Positions 9,415-18,723 are shown, numbered from the stretch's first letter. The stretch: 64,000 bases of DNA from JAKQIM01 sp964633225 (GCA_964633225.1 CAZWFQ010000002.1:1-64000); one strand, 5' to 3'. Program-made: numbers and translations. The notes: generated from the sequence alone by a model not told the origin.

Positions 9415-9448
9415 TTAGAGTACTTTACTTATCCATAACCAGCAGCGA

Positions 9449-9823
9449 TCATCCCACGACACGCGCCAAGTCCTCAGCCGCGCGGCGCATTTCCAGAAAA
9501 ATCAACCCTAATTTGGCTTGTTCGCGTGCCAGGGCCGTTAACACAGCTTCGCTGCCCACTGCGGTCAAAATCACATAGCCGTTGCCGCCCTTAATGTAAA
9601 CCTGCTCCAACGAGCCACGTCCCAATTCCATTGAGATGCGCTCGCCCAGGCTAAGCATAGCCGCCGACATCGCCGACACACGATCTTCTTCTACATCTGC
9701 TGGAAGGGCCGAAGCCATGATCAAGCCATCCACCGAGACCACTGCTGAGGCCTCGATATCGGGCGAAGCAGCCTGCATATCGCGCAAGCGTGCTACCATT
9801 TGATCTGTACGTGAGCGGGTCAT
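9449..9823 (-). CDS. Roadblock/LC7-domain protein
   Basis: This 124-residue protein is a single Roadblock/LC7 (MglB-like) domain, seen in SPDIEASAVVSVDGLIMASALP and in a GNGYVILTAVGSEAVL core. Such proteins usually regulate small Ras-like GTPases as dimers. No MglA-type GTPase is encoded nearby, so the partner must lie elsewhere. It is followed by a hairpin and pyrG. Cytoplasmic; function uncertain. Confidence 0.82.
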   Translation of the reverse strand: MTRSRTDQMVARLRDMQAASPDIEASAVVSVDGLIMASALPADVEEDRVSAMSAAMLSLGERISMELGRGSLEQVYIKGGNGYVILTAVGSEAVLTALAREQAKLGLIFLEMRRAAEDLARVVG

Positions 9824-9949
9824 GAGATTCCTATCGCGAAGTATTGAAACTGGACTAGTGAGCGAAATATTGCTACCGCATACAGTTTATGAGTTTACCA
9901 CATTTTCAGCGCTTGAGACATAAGGGTTTTGATAGGTGACTGCACTGCG

Positions 9950-12529
9950 CTATTTTCCGGAGAATTTTTTCTGCCACTCAAAAAGCTTGTTCAAGGCCTC
10001 AATTGGAGAAAGGCTGTTAATATCCAAGACCTTCAATTCAGCCAACAGCGGGTTGGTCTCAGGGAACAAGGCCATCTGGCGCGGCAGATCGGGAGCCAGC
10101 TTGACTGCCTTACCAGAACTTTTTTCAAGCTGGCGTAAGATTTCTTCTGCGCGCTGCACCACCGGCTTAGGCAGCCCAGCCAACTGCCCCACGTGGATGC
10201 CGTACGACCGATCGGCCCCACCGGGTATAATCTTGTGCAAGAAAACTACCTGCCCGCCCGTCTCGCTGACTGCCACATTGTAATTGCGCACACCCGGCAG
10301 CAGATCGGCCAATTGGGTCAGCTCATGATAATGGGTGGCGAACAAAGTCTTGGCGCGCAGGTCGGGATGATTATGAATATACTCCACCACTGCCCAGGCA
10401 ATCGAAACACCATCGTAGGTGCTGGTTCCGCGGCCAATTTCATCCAAGATCAACAGGCTGCGTCGCGTGGCATGGTGGAGGATATTAGCGGTCTCAACCA
10501 TTTCGACCATAAAGGTAGACTGGCCCGAATGAATTTCATCTTGTGCGCCGATGCGGGTGAAGATGCGGTCCATCAAGCCAATGCGGGCTGAGGCCGCCGG
10601 CACAAAGCCGCCCATCTGCGCCATCAGCACGATCAAAGCCACCTGGCGCAGGAAAGTGGATTTACCCGACATATTGGGTCCGGTGAGAATACGGATGCGC
10701 TCATCTGGCTCAAAGATGGTCTCGTTGGGCACAAAGCGTTCACTGCTCAGGGTGTGCTCCACCACCGGGTGCCGCCCCTCATGGATCTCCAACACGTCCT
10801 CTTCGACCACTTCGGGCCGCACATACCCGTTCAAGGCAGCGGCTTCTGCCAGGGCCGCCAGCACGTCTAGCTCAGCCAGGCTGTGTGCAGTGCCCAGCAA
10901 ACAGCCCGCAGCCGTTGCCAGGCGCTCGCACAACTCGCGGAAGAGACGCGTTTCAATCTCGTGAATGCGATCCTCAGCATTCAACACCAATGTCTCGTAT
11001 TCTTTCATCTCTGGCGTGATGTAGCGCTCGGCATTCACCAGGGTTTGTTTGCGAATGTATTCGGCCGGGGCTAACTCGGTGTTCGAATGGGTGATCTCAA
11101 TGTAATACCCAAAGACCTTGTTATAACCTACCTTCAACGATTTGATCCCCGTGCGCTCCCGTTCCACGGCCTCAAGGTTGGCAATCCACTCGCGAGCATG
11201 CCGCGAGCGCTCTACCACCCCATCCAACTCGGCCGAGTATCCAGAACGGAAGATACCCACGTTTTGCAAAGTTGCCGGGGGGTCGTCAGCAATCGCCGTT
11301 TCCAGCAAGGCCAGCTCATCGGCGCACACTTCAAAACCCAATAAGAAGGGGGTCAGAGCATCAGATGGTTGGGCCGAAAACAAGGCTGCAATTCCCGGCA
11401 GGCTGCGCAGGGTGCTGCGCAAGGCCACCAGGTCACGCGGCTGAGCCGTGCCGCCAACCACACGCGTAGTCAGCCGTTCCAGGTCATTTAATGGTTTGAG
11501 GGCGGCGCGCAGCTCTGCCCTCAGCAGCCCCTGGTCGTGAAAGTAAGCCACCCCATCCTGGCGTTGACGCACCTGGGTCACGTCCAGCAGCGGCTTGCTA
11601 ACCCACTGGCGCATCAGGCGCTTTCCCATCAGGGTGATCGCAAAATCCAGCTCGCCTAACAGCGAGCCACGCAGGTTGCCGCCCCGGATGGTCTCTGTGA
11701 GCTCTAAGTTGCGGCGCGTGGAGGCATCCAGGATCATGAACTCTGACAGGTGGTAGGTGCTCAGGCGGGTCAAGAGTCGCAGCGAGGTGGGCTGGGTTTC
11801 AGCCAGATACTGCGGGATGGCCCCAGCGGCGCGCACGGCCAAGCCCATTTCTCGCAGGCCAAACCCATCCAGCGAGGCAACCGCAAAATGTCGCAGCAAG
11901 GATTCCTGGCAGCGGCCAGGCTCAAAACGCCAGGCTGGCCAGGCAGTGGTGTGGCCTGGCAGGCCTTCCGGCAGCGTCATCTGGTCAGGATGCAGGGTCT
12001 CAGCCGGGCGCAAGCGCACCAGTTCGGCCCGCAGCACCGCATGAATATTTTCGCCATCCAGTTCTGTGACGGCAAATTCACCCGTGGTAATGTCCACATA
12101 GGCCACCCCAGCCCGTCCATCCTGGATCACCACGCTGGCCAGGTAATTGTTCGAGTCAGCCGGCAGCAAACCAGGCTCCACCAGTGTACCAGGCGTGACC
12201 ACCCGCACCACCTTACGCGGGAACAAACCTTTTACAGGTTGGTCACCCACTTGTTCACAAATGGCCACATGGAAGCCGCCCTCAATTAAACGCGCCAGGT
12301 AGTTCTCAACCGCATGGTGCGGAATGCCAGCCATGGGAATGCGCACACCCTTGGCAACATTGCGCGAAGTAAGCACAATATCCAGCTCGCGAGATGCAAT
12401 CTCCGCGTCCTGGTCAAAGGTCTCGTAGAAATCGCCCAGGCGGAAAAAGACAATCGCATTGGGATACTGGCGTTTGATCTCTAAATACTGTTTACGGATT
12501 GGGGTGATGTCGTCATCGGTATTTGACAT
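9950..12529 (-). CDS. mutS: DNA mismatch repair protein MutS
   Basis: MutS recognises mismatches. At 859 residues it has all MutS domains: the mismatch-reading domain with the FYE motif in RLGDFYETF, the connector and lever, the ATPase with Walker A GPNMSGKST (K623), then DEIGRGTSTYDG and the ATHYHEL switch. I chose the ATG at 12529 because a GGAGG lies just upstream, a promoter is found at 12555-12583, and the family N-terminus (ITPIRKQYLEIK) begins right after it. A longer frame to 12670 would read through that promoter. No mutL is in the window. Confidence 0.96.
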   Translation of the reverse strand: MSNTDDDITPIRKQYLEIKRQYPNAIVFFRLGDFYETFDQDAEIASRELDIVLTSRNVAKGVRIPMAGIPHHAVENYLARLIEGGFHVAICEQVGDQPVKGLFPRKVVRVVTPGTLVEPGLLPADSNNYLASVVIQDGRAGVAYVDITTGEFAVTELDGENIHAVLRAELVRLRPAETLHPDQMTLPEGLPGHTTAWPAWRFEPGRCQESLLRHFAVASLDGFGLREMGLAVRAAGAIPQYLAETQPTSLRLLTRLSTYHLSEFMILDASTRRNLELTETIRGGNLRGSLLGELDFAITLMGKRLMRQWVSKPLLDVTQVRQRQDGVAYFHDQGLLRAELRAALKPLNDLERLTTRVVGGTAQPRDLVALRSTLRSLPGIAALFSAQPSDALTPFLLGFEVCADELALLETAIADDPPATLQNVGIFRSGYSAELDGVVERSRHAREWIANLEAVERERTGIKSLKVGYNKVFGYYIEITHSNTELAPAEYIRKQTLVNAERYITPEMKEYETLVLNAEDRIHEIETRLFRELCERLATAAGCLLGTAHSLAELDVLAALAEAAALNGYVRPEVVEEDVLEIHEGRHPVVEHTLSSERFVPNETIFEPDERIRILTGPNMSGKSTFLRQVALIVLMAQMGGFVPAASARIGLMDRIFTRIGAQDEIHSGQSTFMVEMVETANILHHATRRSLLILDEIGRGTSTYDGVSIAWAVVEYIHNHPDLRAKTLFATHYHELTQLADLLPGVRNYNVAVSETGGQVVFLHKIIPGGADRSYGIHVGQLAGLPKPVVQRAEEILRQLEKSSGKAVKLAPDLPRQMALFPETNPLLAELKVLDINSLSPIEALNKLFEWQKKFSGK

Positions 12530-12554
12530 GCGGCCTCCACAAAAAGGTTCCATC

Positions 12555-12583
12555 ATTCTATATCTTGCCGCCAAAACTCGCAA
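12555..12583 (-). promoter_or_regulatory. Putative mutS promoter
   Basis: On the minus strand TTGCGA, a 17-base spacer and TAGAAT give a sigma70-like promoter, predicting a leader of about 20 bases before the mutS ATG at 12529. Confidence 0.55.
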
Positions 12584-12674
12584 GGTACAAGAGAAAAACG
12601 TTTGTGAGGAACCCCAATCCCCCGGCGCCAGGCATGATTCGAGCAATAAACGAGAAAAATCGCCTTGCATAAGG

Positions 12675-12703
12675 TTGTATTTTTAGGATACTGCGACTAT
12701 AAT
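12675..12703 (+). promoter_or_regulatory. Putative promoter of the orphan ABC ATPase gene
   Basis: TTGTAT, 17 bases, then a perfect TATAAT. The leader would be about 30 bases and carries AAAGGAG before the ATG at 12739. It diverges from mutS. Confidence 0.6.
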
Positions 12704-12738
12704 TACATCACTATATTCTCGTTGAAAGGAGAAAATCT

Positions 12739-13839
12739 ATGGCTAGTGTAACTTTTGATCATGTCTACAAGCGTTTTGGGGATGTCATCGCCGTCAACGA
12801 CCTCAACATCCACATCGCGGACAAAGAATTCCTGGTATTGGTTGGGCCGTCGGGCTGTGGTAAAACCACGGCGCTGCGCTGCCTGGCCGGGCTGGAAGAA
12901 ATCAGCGAGGGCAAAATCTTGATCGGCGATCGCGTCGTCAATGATGTTGCTCCGAAAGATCGCGATATCGCAATGGTTTTCCAGTCTTACGCGCTCTATC
13001 CTCACATGAGCGTTTATGACAATATGGCTTTTGGTCTCAAACTCCGCAAGACTCCCAAGGAGGAGATTAGACGCCGGGTGCAGAGTGCCGCGGATATTCT
13101 GGGCATTGGCAACTTGCTGGATCGCAAACCACGCCAGCTCTCTGGCGGTCAGCGCCAGCGTGTTGCTGTGGGACGCGCCATCGTACGCGAGCCAAAGGTT
13201 TTCTTGTTCGACGAACCCCTCTCGAACCTGGATGCCAAGCTGCGCGTTGAAACCCGCACCAACATCAGCAAGCTGCACCAGCAGCTCCAGACCACCTTTA
13301 TCTACGTGACCCACGACCAGGTCGAGGCTATGACCATGGCCTCCCGCATCGCGGTGATCAACAAGGGTATCTTGCAGCAGATTGACACCCCACAGACCCT
13401 CTACGACCGCCCCAACAACCTGTTTGTTGCCGGCTTCATCGGTTCGCCCGCCATGAACTTCTTCAAGGGCAAGCTGGTGCGCGGCGATGGCAAGCTCTTC
13501 GTGGATGGCGGTTCCTTCAAGCTGGAAGTTCCGGCTGACCGCAACGATGCTTACGCTGCTTACGTGGACAAGTCGATCATCATGGGCATTCGCCCTGAAG
13601 ACATCCAGGACCCACACTACTGCCCCCCCGGCATGTTCCCACAGGAAGTTGAGGGCATTGTAGATGTGGCTGAATTGATGGGCAATGAAATCTTCCTCTA
13701 CGTCACCGCTGGCGATCACAATTTCTGTGCACGCGTTGACCCACGCACGAAGGCCATCATGGGCGAGAAGTCCAAAGTTGTCTTCAACATGAACAACATG
13801 CACCTGTTCGACCCCGATACCGAGCAGGCTATTCGCTAA
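12739..13839 (+). CDS. Sugar ABC transporter ATPase, MalK/UgpC/MsmX type
   Basis: This 366-residue ATP-binding subunit belongs to the carbohydrate-importer class. Walker A GPSGCGKTT is at 36-44, signature LSGGQ at 134-138, Walker B FLFDE with D158/E159, and the switch His in YVTHDQ. The last ~120 residues form the OB/TOBE regulatory domain with MGIRPEDIQD. No permease or binding protein is adjacent, so it is probably a shared energiser serving several sugar importers, as MsmX does in Bacillus. It stands alone between its own promoter and a stem-loop. Confidence 0.93.
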   Translation: MASVTFDHVYKRFGDVIAVNDLNIHIADKEFLVLVGPSGCGKTTALRCLAGLEEISEGKILIGDRVVNDVAPKDRDIAMVFQSYALYPHMSVYDNMAFGLKLRKTPKEEIRRRVQSAADILGIGNLLDRKPRQLSGGQRQRVAVGRAIVREPKVFLFDEPLSNLDAKLRVETRTNISKLHQQLQTTFIYVTHDQVEAMTMASRIAVINKGILQQIDTPQTLYDRPNNLFVAGFIGSPAMNFFKGKLVRGDGKLFVDGGSFKLEVPADRNDAYAAYVDKSIIMGIRPEDIQDPHYCPPGMFPQEVEGIVDVAELMGNEIFLYVTAGDHNFCARVDPRTKAIMGEKSKVVFNMNNMHLFDPDTEQAIR

Positions 13840-13873
13840 TCAATGGCGTTCACCCGCCAATAGTAGAACTTCC

Positions 13874-13930
13874 AAACGTCTCCCCACGAAACCTGTTCCG
13901 GTAAACCCGAGACATCGTGGGGGGACGTTT
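13874..13930 (+). terminator. Long inverted repeat after the ATPase gene
   Basis: Two 16-base arms (13874-13889 and 13915-13930) pair with one G-U and enclose a 25-base loop. No U-tract follows, so it may be an RNA-stabilising or weak terminating hairpin rather than a classical terminator. It separates the ABC ATPase from gpmA. Confidence 0.5.
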
Positions 13931-13969
13931 GGTGTATATCAAGGATATGAATTAAGAAGGAGTAAATTA

Positions 13970-14725
13970 ATGGAAGCAAAATATAAACTTGTTCTCGTTC
14001 GTCACGGACAAAGCACCTGGAACCTTGAAAACCGCTTCACCGGCTGGACCGATGTTGACCTGACCGAACAAGGAGTCAAAGAGGCACGTGAAGGCGGGCG
14101 GTTGCTGCGCGAGGGCGGTTATCAATTTGATATTGCCTATACCTCGGTGCTCAAGCGCGCCATCAGAACCTTGTGGATCGCTTTGGAAGAGCTTGAAATG
14201 GAATGGATCCCGGTGGTGCGCGCATGGCAGTTGAACGAGCGGCACTATGGCGCGCTGCAAGGCCTGAACAAAGCCGAGATGGCAGTTCAATACGGCGAAG
14301 CGCAGGTCAAGCAGTGGCGGCGCAGCTATGATATCCAACCGCCGGCGCTTGACCTTGACGATCCTCGTCTCCCGCGCTTCGACCGCCGCTATGCAAGCCT
14401 GAGCGAGTCTGAGACCCCACGGACCGAATGCCTGAAGGACACCGTCAACCGCATGCTGCCATATTGGCACTCCACGATCGCCCCGGCGGTCAAATCGGGG
14501 CAGCGTGTGCTGGTGACAGCCCACGGCAACAGCCTGCGCGCCCTGGTTAAGTACCTGGATAACATTTCAGACGAGGCCATTGTCGAATTGAACATTCCCA
14601 CGGGCGTGCCCCTGGTGTATGAATTGGATGCCGATCTGCGCCCGGTGAAGAGCTACTACCTCGGCGATGCCGAAGCGGTGCGCAAAGCAGCCGAAGCGGT
14701 GGCTAACCAGGGTAAGGCTAAATAA
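13970..14725 (+). CDS. gpmA: 2,3-bisphosphoglycerate-dependent phosphoglycerate mutase
   Basis: This enzyme interconverts 3- and 2-phosphoglycerate. The catalytic His12 lies in VRHGQSTWN, followed by RFTGWTDVDL, the acid-base Glu in LNERHYGALQG and the second His in VTAHGNSLRAL. At 251 residues it is of the dPGM class. An AAGGAG precedes the ATG. Its glycolytic neighbour eno is 6 kb away on the other strand. Confidence 0.95.
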   Translation: MEAKYKLVLVRHGQSTWNLENRFTGWTDVDLTEQGVKEAREGGRLLREGGYQFDIAYTSVLKRAIRTLWIALEELEMEWIPVVRAWQLNERHYGALQGLNKAEMAVQYGEAQVKQWRRSYDIQPPALDLDDPRLPRFDRRYASLSESETPRTECLKDTVNRMLPYWHSTIAPAVKSGQRVLVTAHGNSLRALVKYLDNISDEAIVELNIPTGVPLVYELDADLRPVKSYYLGDAEAVRKAAEAVANQGKAK

Positions 14726-14755
14726 ATATTCGCACTTTACAAGCTGGGGGGCCGG

Positions 14756-14795
14756 TCTGGGGCTGTTCCAAAAACTCGTTTTGGGCAGCCCCAGA
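14756..14795 (+). terminator. Terminator-like hairpin after gpmA
   Basis: Arms 14756-14774 and 14779-14795 pair over about 16 bp with one bulge (CTGGGGCTG with CAGCCCCAG plus AAAA/TTTT). A short AT-rich stretch follows. Confidence 0.6.
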
Positions 14796-14817
14796 TCTAT
14801 TTAAATATTGCAATCTC

Positions 14818-14845
14818 GTGACAATTCTCAATTATTCGTTATAAT
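14818..14845 (+). promoter_or_regulatory. Putative promoter of the modular lipoprotein gene
   Basis: GTGACA, 16 bases, TATAAT. The predicted leader is about 65 bases and ends in AAAGGAGAG before the ATG at 14917. Confidence 0.6.
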
Positions 14846-14916
14846 TAGGTATGTTATTGTAGAGTTGGGAAAAACGCCAAACCACAAACCATTCATTTTC
14901 AAAGGAGAGAAGATTT

Positions 14917-16356
14917 ATGAAACACAAGCGCATTGGACTTTTCCTTGCTGTTCTTATGTTGGTCGCCAGCATCCTGGCTTGCGGTGGCAGCGCCGCACCC
15001 ACAGCTACCGTGGCGCCGCCGCCCACTCAGCCACCGGCACCCACCAACACCCCGGTTCCCCCCCCCCCCACCGACACGGCTGTTCCGCCCACCGAAGCTC
15101 CGGCTGTTGAACCAACTGCGGAGACCAGCGGCGCAACCGCCCCCAATATTGTCGCTGGGCAGATCAATATCGTTCAGGTCACCGGCTACAAAGATTCTTG
15201 GGATGACTGGCACGTTGTAGGGCTGATCAGCAACAATACTGCTCGCGCCGTCAATGATGTTGAGATCGAGGTAGAGATCCTGGACGCCAACGGGGCTTCT
15301 CTCTACAAAGAAACTGCCTACGCCGACCTATGGTCGCTGGCGCCCGAAGAAATCAGCACCTTTGATGTGTGGATCTATGAAGACCTGCCCACGGCTGACA
15401 CAGTCAGCGCAGTGGTGGTTGGCAATGGTACCACCGACCTGGAACGCGCCGCAGTGGATTTCGAGAATGTATCTATGGTCGTCGATGATTACGATGACAT
15501 CTATCTGACTGGCGAGCTGGTCAACAATGGCAGCCAACCCATCTCTATCGACGGCCTTTCAGCCGCCCTGTTCGACGATGCCGGATCCATCGTGACATCC
15601 GACTCGTCCTACACCATGCGCCGCTACCTGGATCCGGGCGACAGCGGCCCCTTCCGCATCAGCCTGGATGCCCCCGAAGACCAGGCTGCTTCGTTGACCG
15701 AGTACACCTTCTATACGGATGTTGAGGTGGAAGATGCCGCCGAGACCTATGACCTGGCACTGGCGGAAGACCATTACAGCTATATCGATGCTTACGATAA
15801 CTTCCACCTGGTTGGCACCGTGACCAACAACAGCAGCGAATACCTGAACGTTTCGCTCGTGGCTGGCCTGTACGATGCCGCCGGCAAGTGCCTGGACGCA
15901 GCATCGCTCTCCCTGCCAGTGTACTCACTGGCACCGGGCGAAACCCTGCCCTACGACTTCGACGGCTGGGGGCCGGTCAACTATGCCAGCGGCACCTATG
16001 ATGCAGCCGACAGCTACCGCGTGGTGGTCGACTGGAACTGGACCTACACCAGCTACAGCGAAGTGGTGGACATCGTTACTGACGAAGCCAGCGAAACCAA
16101 CGACTACGATGGCTACCAGTTGAACTTCGCTGGCAAGGTCGTCAACAACTCGGGCCGCGATCTAACAGGCGCCACCATCATTGTAGTGATCTATGACAAG
16201 ACCTCTGGACAGGTCATTGCCACCGATTACGGCTGGATCTTCGATGACATTGTGAACAATGCCACCGCCGACTACGAAGTGGCAGTCTACCTGCCCGATG
16301 GATTTGATATCAACTCTGCCGAATACGAGATCCTGGTCAAGGGCGATCTTCCCTAA
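14917..16356 (+). CDS. Lipoprotein with four FxLYD-like beta modules
   Basis: This 479-residue protein has a lipoprotein signal with lipobox ILAC (lipidated Cys22), a Pro/Thr/Ala-rich linker to about residue 75, then about four similar beta-sandwich modules. The recurring pattern is a hydrophobic/aromatic pair, then V-G-x-I/V-x-N-N-(T/S), as in WHVVGLISNNTARAV, IYLTGELVNNGSQPI, FHLVGTVTNNSSEYL and LNFAGKVVNNSGRDL. This resembles FxLYD-type domains found on bacterial surfaces. It should sit on the outer face of the cytoplasmic membrane. It is rich in Asp and Tyr. It has its own promoter and a perfect terminator. Function unknown. Confidence 0.8.
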   Translation: MKHKRIGLFLAVLMLVASILACGGSAAPTATVAPPPTQPPAPTNTPVPPPPTDTAVPPTEAPAVEPTAETSGATAPNIVAGQINIVQVTGYKDSWDDWHVVGLISNNTARAVNDVEIEVEILDANGASLYKETAYADLWSLAPEEISTFDVWIYEDLPTADTVSAVVVGNGTTDLERAAVDFENVSMVVDDYDDIYLTGELVNNGSQPISIDGLSAALFDDAGSIVTSDSSYTMRRYLDPGDSGPFRISLDAPEDQAASLTEYTFYTDVEVEDAAETYDLALAEDHYSYIDAYDNFHLVGTVTNNSSEYLNVSLVAGLYDAAGKCLDAASLSLPVYSLAPGETLPYDFDGWGPVNYASGTYDAADSYRVVVDWNWTYTSYSEVVDIVTDEASETNDYDGYQLNFAGKVVNNSGRDLTGATIIVVIYDKTSGQVIATDYGWIFDDIVNNATADYEVAVYLPDGFDINSAEYEILVKGDLP

Positions 16357-16361
16357 CAGGT

Positions 16362-16415
16362 GCGATTAAAAACAACATGCCTGGCCGGCCAGCCAGGCAT
16401 GTTGTTTTTAATCGC
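16362..16415. terminator. Perfect bidirectional terminator
   Basis: A 24-bp perfect inverted repeat (16362-16385 with 16392-16415) has a 6-base loop and A/T-rich feet, so it gives a U-tract in both directions. It separates the convergent lipoprotein and TIGR01906-like genes. Confidence 0.9.
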
Positions 16416-16438
16416 CGTTTTACAATCTCGAGCCAGGC

Positions 16439-17155
16439 TCAGCCGTGATTGCGGCGTTGGATCCGGCCTAGCACAAACCACACCAGCCACCCCAGCGCAG
16501 CCGATAAGCCGCCGACCATCAAGAAGGTATCGCGCCAAAAGCGTTCGGGGAACAAGCGGATGAGCGTATCGCTGTATAAGAAAGTCCAGGTGCCTTCTGC
16601 AAAGAAAATCCGGTGGAAATTAACAAAGATAAAGCCAAATGCCACCAATACCAATAATAAAATCACGCCAATTAAGATGATGGTCAGCATGCCACCACGC
16701 TGAGCCGCCCGGAGATAATCCGTCAGCCATTTGCCCCGCCAGGCCCACAATCCCAATCCGGCCAGCAAGAAAAGAGCCACACCCCACACACGCAACGCCC
16801 CCTGCACAACGATTTTAACATCCAGCATGTGTTCCAACTCTCGCTCGTTATACATCAGCCTACAATCAACCATGCTGGCGCAGGAAGGCGGCGGGGTTTC
16901 CTGCCCATCTGGAAAACGCAGGTCGCCCAAAAATTCAATCCCGGCATCATTCACCAGGTATTCCACTGCCACACGTCCATAATCCAGCCGTTCTTGCATG
17001 GTGAAGCCATAATAATCATCAGGGAATAACGGGCTGCGGTATTCAAATTCCAAATACCAGGGGCTCAGCATTGCTCGCACCGCGGCAAGCGTCAGAGCCA
17101 CCGGCACCAGCACGGTCACAAGCACACGCAGGGTCTTCAATAACCAGCCGGGCAT
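16439..17155 (-). CDS. TIGR01906-like (DUF1461) integral membrane protein
   Basis: This 238-residue protein has an N-terminal membrane helix, an outward domain with DYYGFTMQERLDYG and two Cys (about residues 85-95), then three more helices. The architecture and the FTMQERLDY-type motif match the TIGR01906/DUF1461 membrane family, whose function is unknown. The start at 17155 overlaps the stop of the upstream gene by one base (TGATG), indicating coupling. A longer frame to 17218 would overlap that gene by 60 bases and is less likely. Confidence 0.75.
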   Translation of the reverse strand: MPGWLLKTLRVLVTVLVPVALTLAAVRAMLSPWYLEFEYRSPLFPDDYYGFTMQERLDYGRVAVEYLVNDAGIEFLGDLRFPDGQETPPPSCASMVDCRLMYNERELEHMLDVKIVVQGALRVWGVALFLLAGLGLWAWRGKWLTDYLRAAQRGGMLTIILIGVILLLVLVAFGFIFVNFHRIFFAEGTWTFLYSDTLIRLFPERFWRDTFLMVGGLSAALGWLVWFVLGRIQRRNHG

Positions 17156-18723
17156 CAATGTAACACCTCCATATCGCCAAAGAAAACGTAATTCAAAACC
17201 ATGTTGTTGGTCACCCATTCAATCGGCGCCCACTCATCCGTATATACCACATCCACGGGAGGTGTGGGCTGGGCATTCTCGTACGCCACCCGCAAAGACC
17301 TAAGCAGCAGGGGATGGATTGAGCCCGGGTTACTCAGCTCGCGGGCGGCCATTTCAAGTAAGTTTGCCTCCAGGTTGGCAGCCGTGGTAGGCTGCACGGT
17401 GGCATACACGATGGTGTTGAATGAGAGCGGCACGTCAACCACATGCACGCTTGGGAACACCATCTGAACCGTACTGGCCAGATCGTCGATCAAGGAGCGA
17501 TTACTGGGTGAACGGCCCACGTTAATAACTAAAACGCCGTCTTCCCGCAAATGATCATAAGCCACCTGGAAAAATTCTTGCGTGGTCAGATGCCAGGGAA
17601 TGTAAGGCGGACGATAGGCATCTACACCAATGATGGTGTAGCGTCGTGCGCTGTGCTCCAGCCCCCAGCGACCGTCCTGGGCCACGGCATTCAAATTTGG
17701 CAAATCCATGCCGAAATAATCCCTACCTACCTGGATGATATCCGGGTCGATCTCGAAGCCATCGATTGGGATCGGGCCGAATACAGCGCTGGCCTGGCGA
17801 GCAACCGTGCCTGCCGCCAAGCCTACAATGGCAATACTTTCCACCTGCTCGGGGAGGTGTGGTGCGGCGTTATAAAATGGGGCAGCCAGGAACATCTCCC
17901 ACGGGCCGCCGTAATCCAGGCGCTCGGCATGCCAGATGGAATGGATACCCTGGCCCTCATTCAAGCGCAAGTAGCGAAAGCCATCCTTCTCCAGCACCTG
18001 GATGTAGTTGTAAGCCGACTCTGCTTCATAAATTTGTCCACCCGTCTGCTTAATCGGCCCGGTCGCCCACAGCGCGGTTAATAGCACCAGGGCCAAGGGC
18101 ATCAACAGCCAGGGCAGGGTTTTCTTCCACCCAATGGAACGCCACAGGCCAATGAGTGCTACCAGCAGCAGAACGCCGCTGAAAGTCAGGATGGTAAACG
18201 TGGTGCCCACCAGTGGGATCAGCACCAGCACAGGTAGAAAGGTGCCGATAAAGGACCCCAGGGTAGAGATGGCATAAATTCGCCCAGAAATCTTGCCAGC
18301 CTGGCTAGAGTCGCGGATTGCCAGGCGGATGGCAAAGGGCGAGATGGTCCCCAACAACGTGATGGGCACAACAAACAACACCAGCACAGCCGTGAAGGAG
18401 CCCAATAAGACAGCTACCTGCAATTGGTCAAAGGCATCTGCCGCCAGGCGTAAAACCGGCCGGGCCACAAACGGCACAATACCTGAGGTAAATGCCCCCC
18501 AAGCCAATATTCCATACATGGTACGCTCGTGAGGAAAACGATCTGCCCAAGACCCACCGATAAAATACCCGGCAGTCAGGTAGATCAAGATCAAGCCGAT
18601 GATACAGGCCCACACCAGGTTGCTCGTACCAAAAGTGCTGCCCAGCAAACGCGAGGCTGCAAATTCTAACGCCAACGTGGTCATTCCAGAAACAAAGACT
18701 GTGAAGTATAGGTAGCGGTTCAT
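17155..18723 (-). CDS. Membrane-fused spermidine-synthase-like protein
   Basis: This 522-residue protein has about seven to eight N-terminal membrane helices (residues 1-225) followed by a cytoplasmic Rossmann methyltransferase-like domain of the SpeE family. Motifs are IAIVGLAAGT (nucleotide loop), DGFEIDPDII, and GVDAYRPPYIPWHLTTQEFF with the Asp that is catalytic in true spermidine synthases. Such fusions are frequent in Chloroflexota. Whether they aminopropylate polyamines or another substrate is unclear. It is co-transcribed with the TIGR01906-like gene. Confidence 0.82.
   Translation of the reverse strand: MNRYLYFTVFVSGMTTLALEFAASRLLGSTFGTSNLVWACIIGLILIYLTAGYFIGGSWADRFPHERTMYGILAWGAFTSGIVPFVARPVLRLAADAFDQLQVAVLLGSFTAVLVLFVVPITLLGTISPFAIRLAIRDSSQAGKISGRIYAISTLGSFIGTFLPVLVLIPLVGTTFTILTFSGVLLLVALIGLWRSIGWKKTLPWLLMPLALVLLTALWATGPIKQTGGQIYEAESAYNYIQVLEKDGFRYLRLNEGQGIHSIWHAERLDYGGPWEMFLAAPFYNAAPHLPEQVESIAIVGLAAGTVARQASAVFGPIPIDGFEIDPDIIQVGRDYFGMDLPNLNAVAQDGRWGLEHSARRYTIIGVDAYRPPYIPWHLTTQEFFQVAYDHLREDGVLVINVGRSPSNRSLIDDLASTVQMVFPSVHVVDVPLSFNTIVYATVQPTTAANLEANLLEMAARELSNPGSIHPLLLRSLRVAYENAQPTPPVDVVYTDEWAPIEWVTNNMVLNYVFFGDMEVLH

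Noticed and set aside
11750..12289. A 179-codon frame antisense to mutS
   Set aside because: No ribosome site or family motif; it is a shadow of conserved MutS sequence.
12530..12670. N-terminal extension of mutS by 47 codons
   Set aside because: It would include the mutS promoter, adds non-family sequence, and the ATG at 12529 has a GGAGG.
12703..13803. A 366-codon open frame antisense to the MalK-type ATPase
   Set aside because: It mirrors a clearly coding gene with intact motifs on the plus strand. Its translation has no recognisable domain, and long antisense frames are expected at this base composition.
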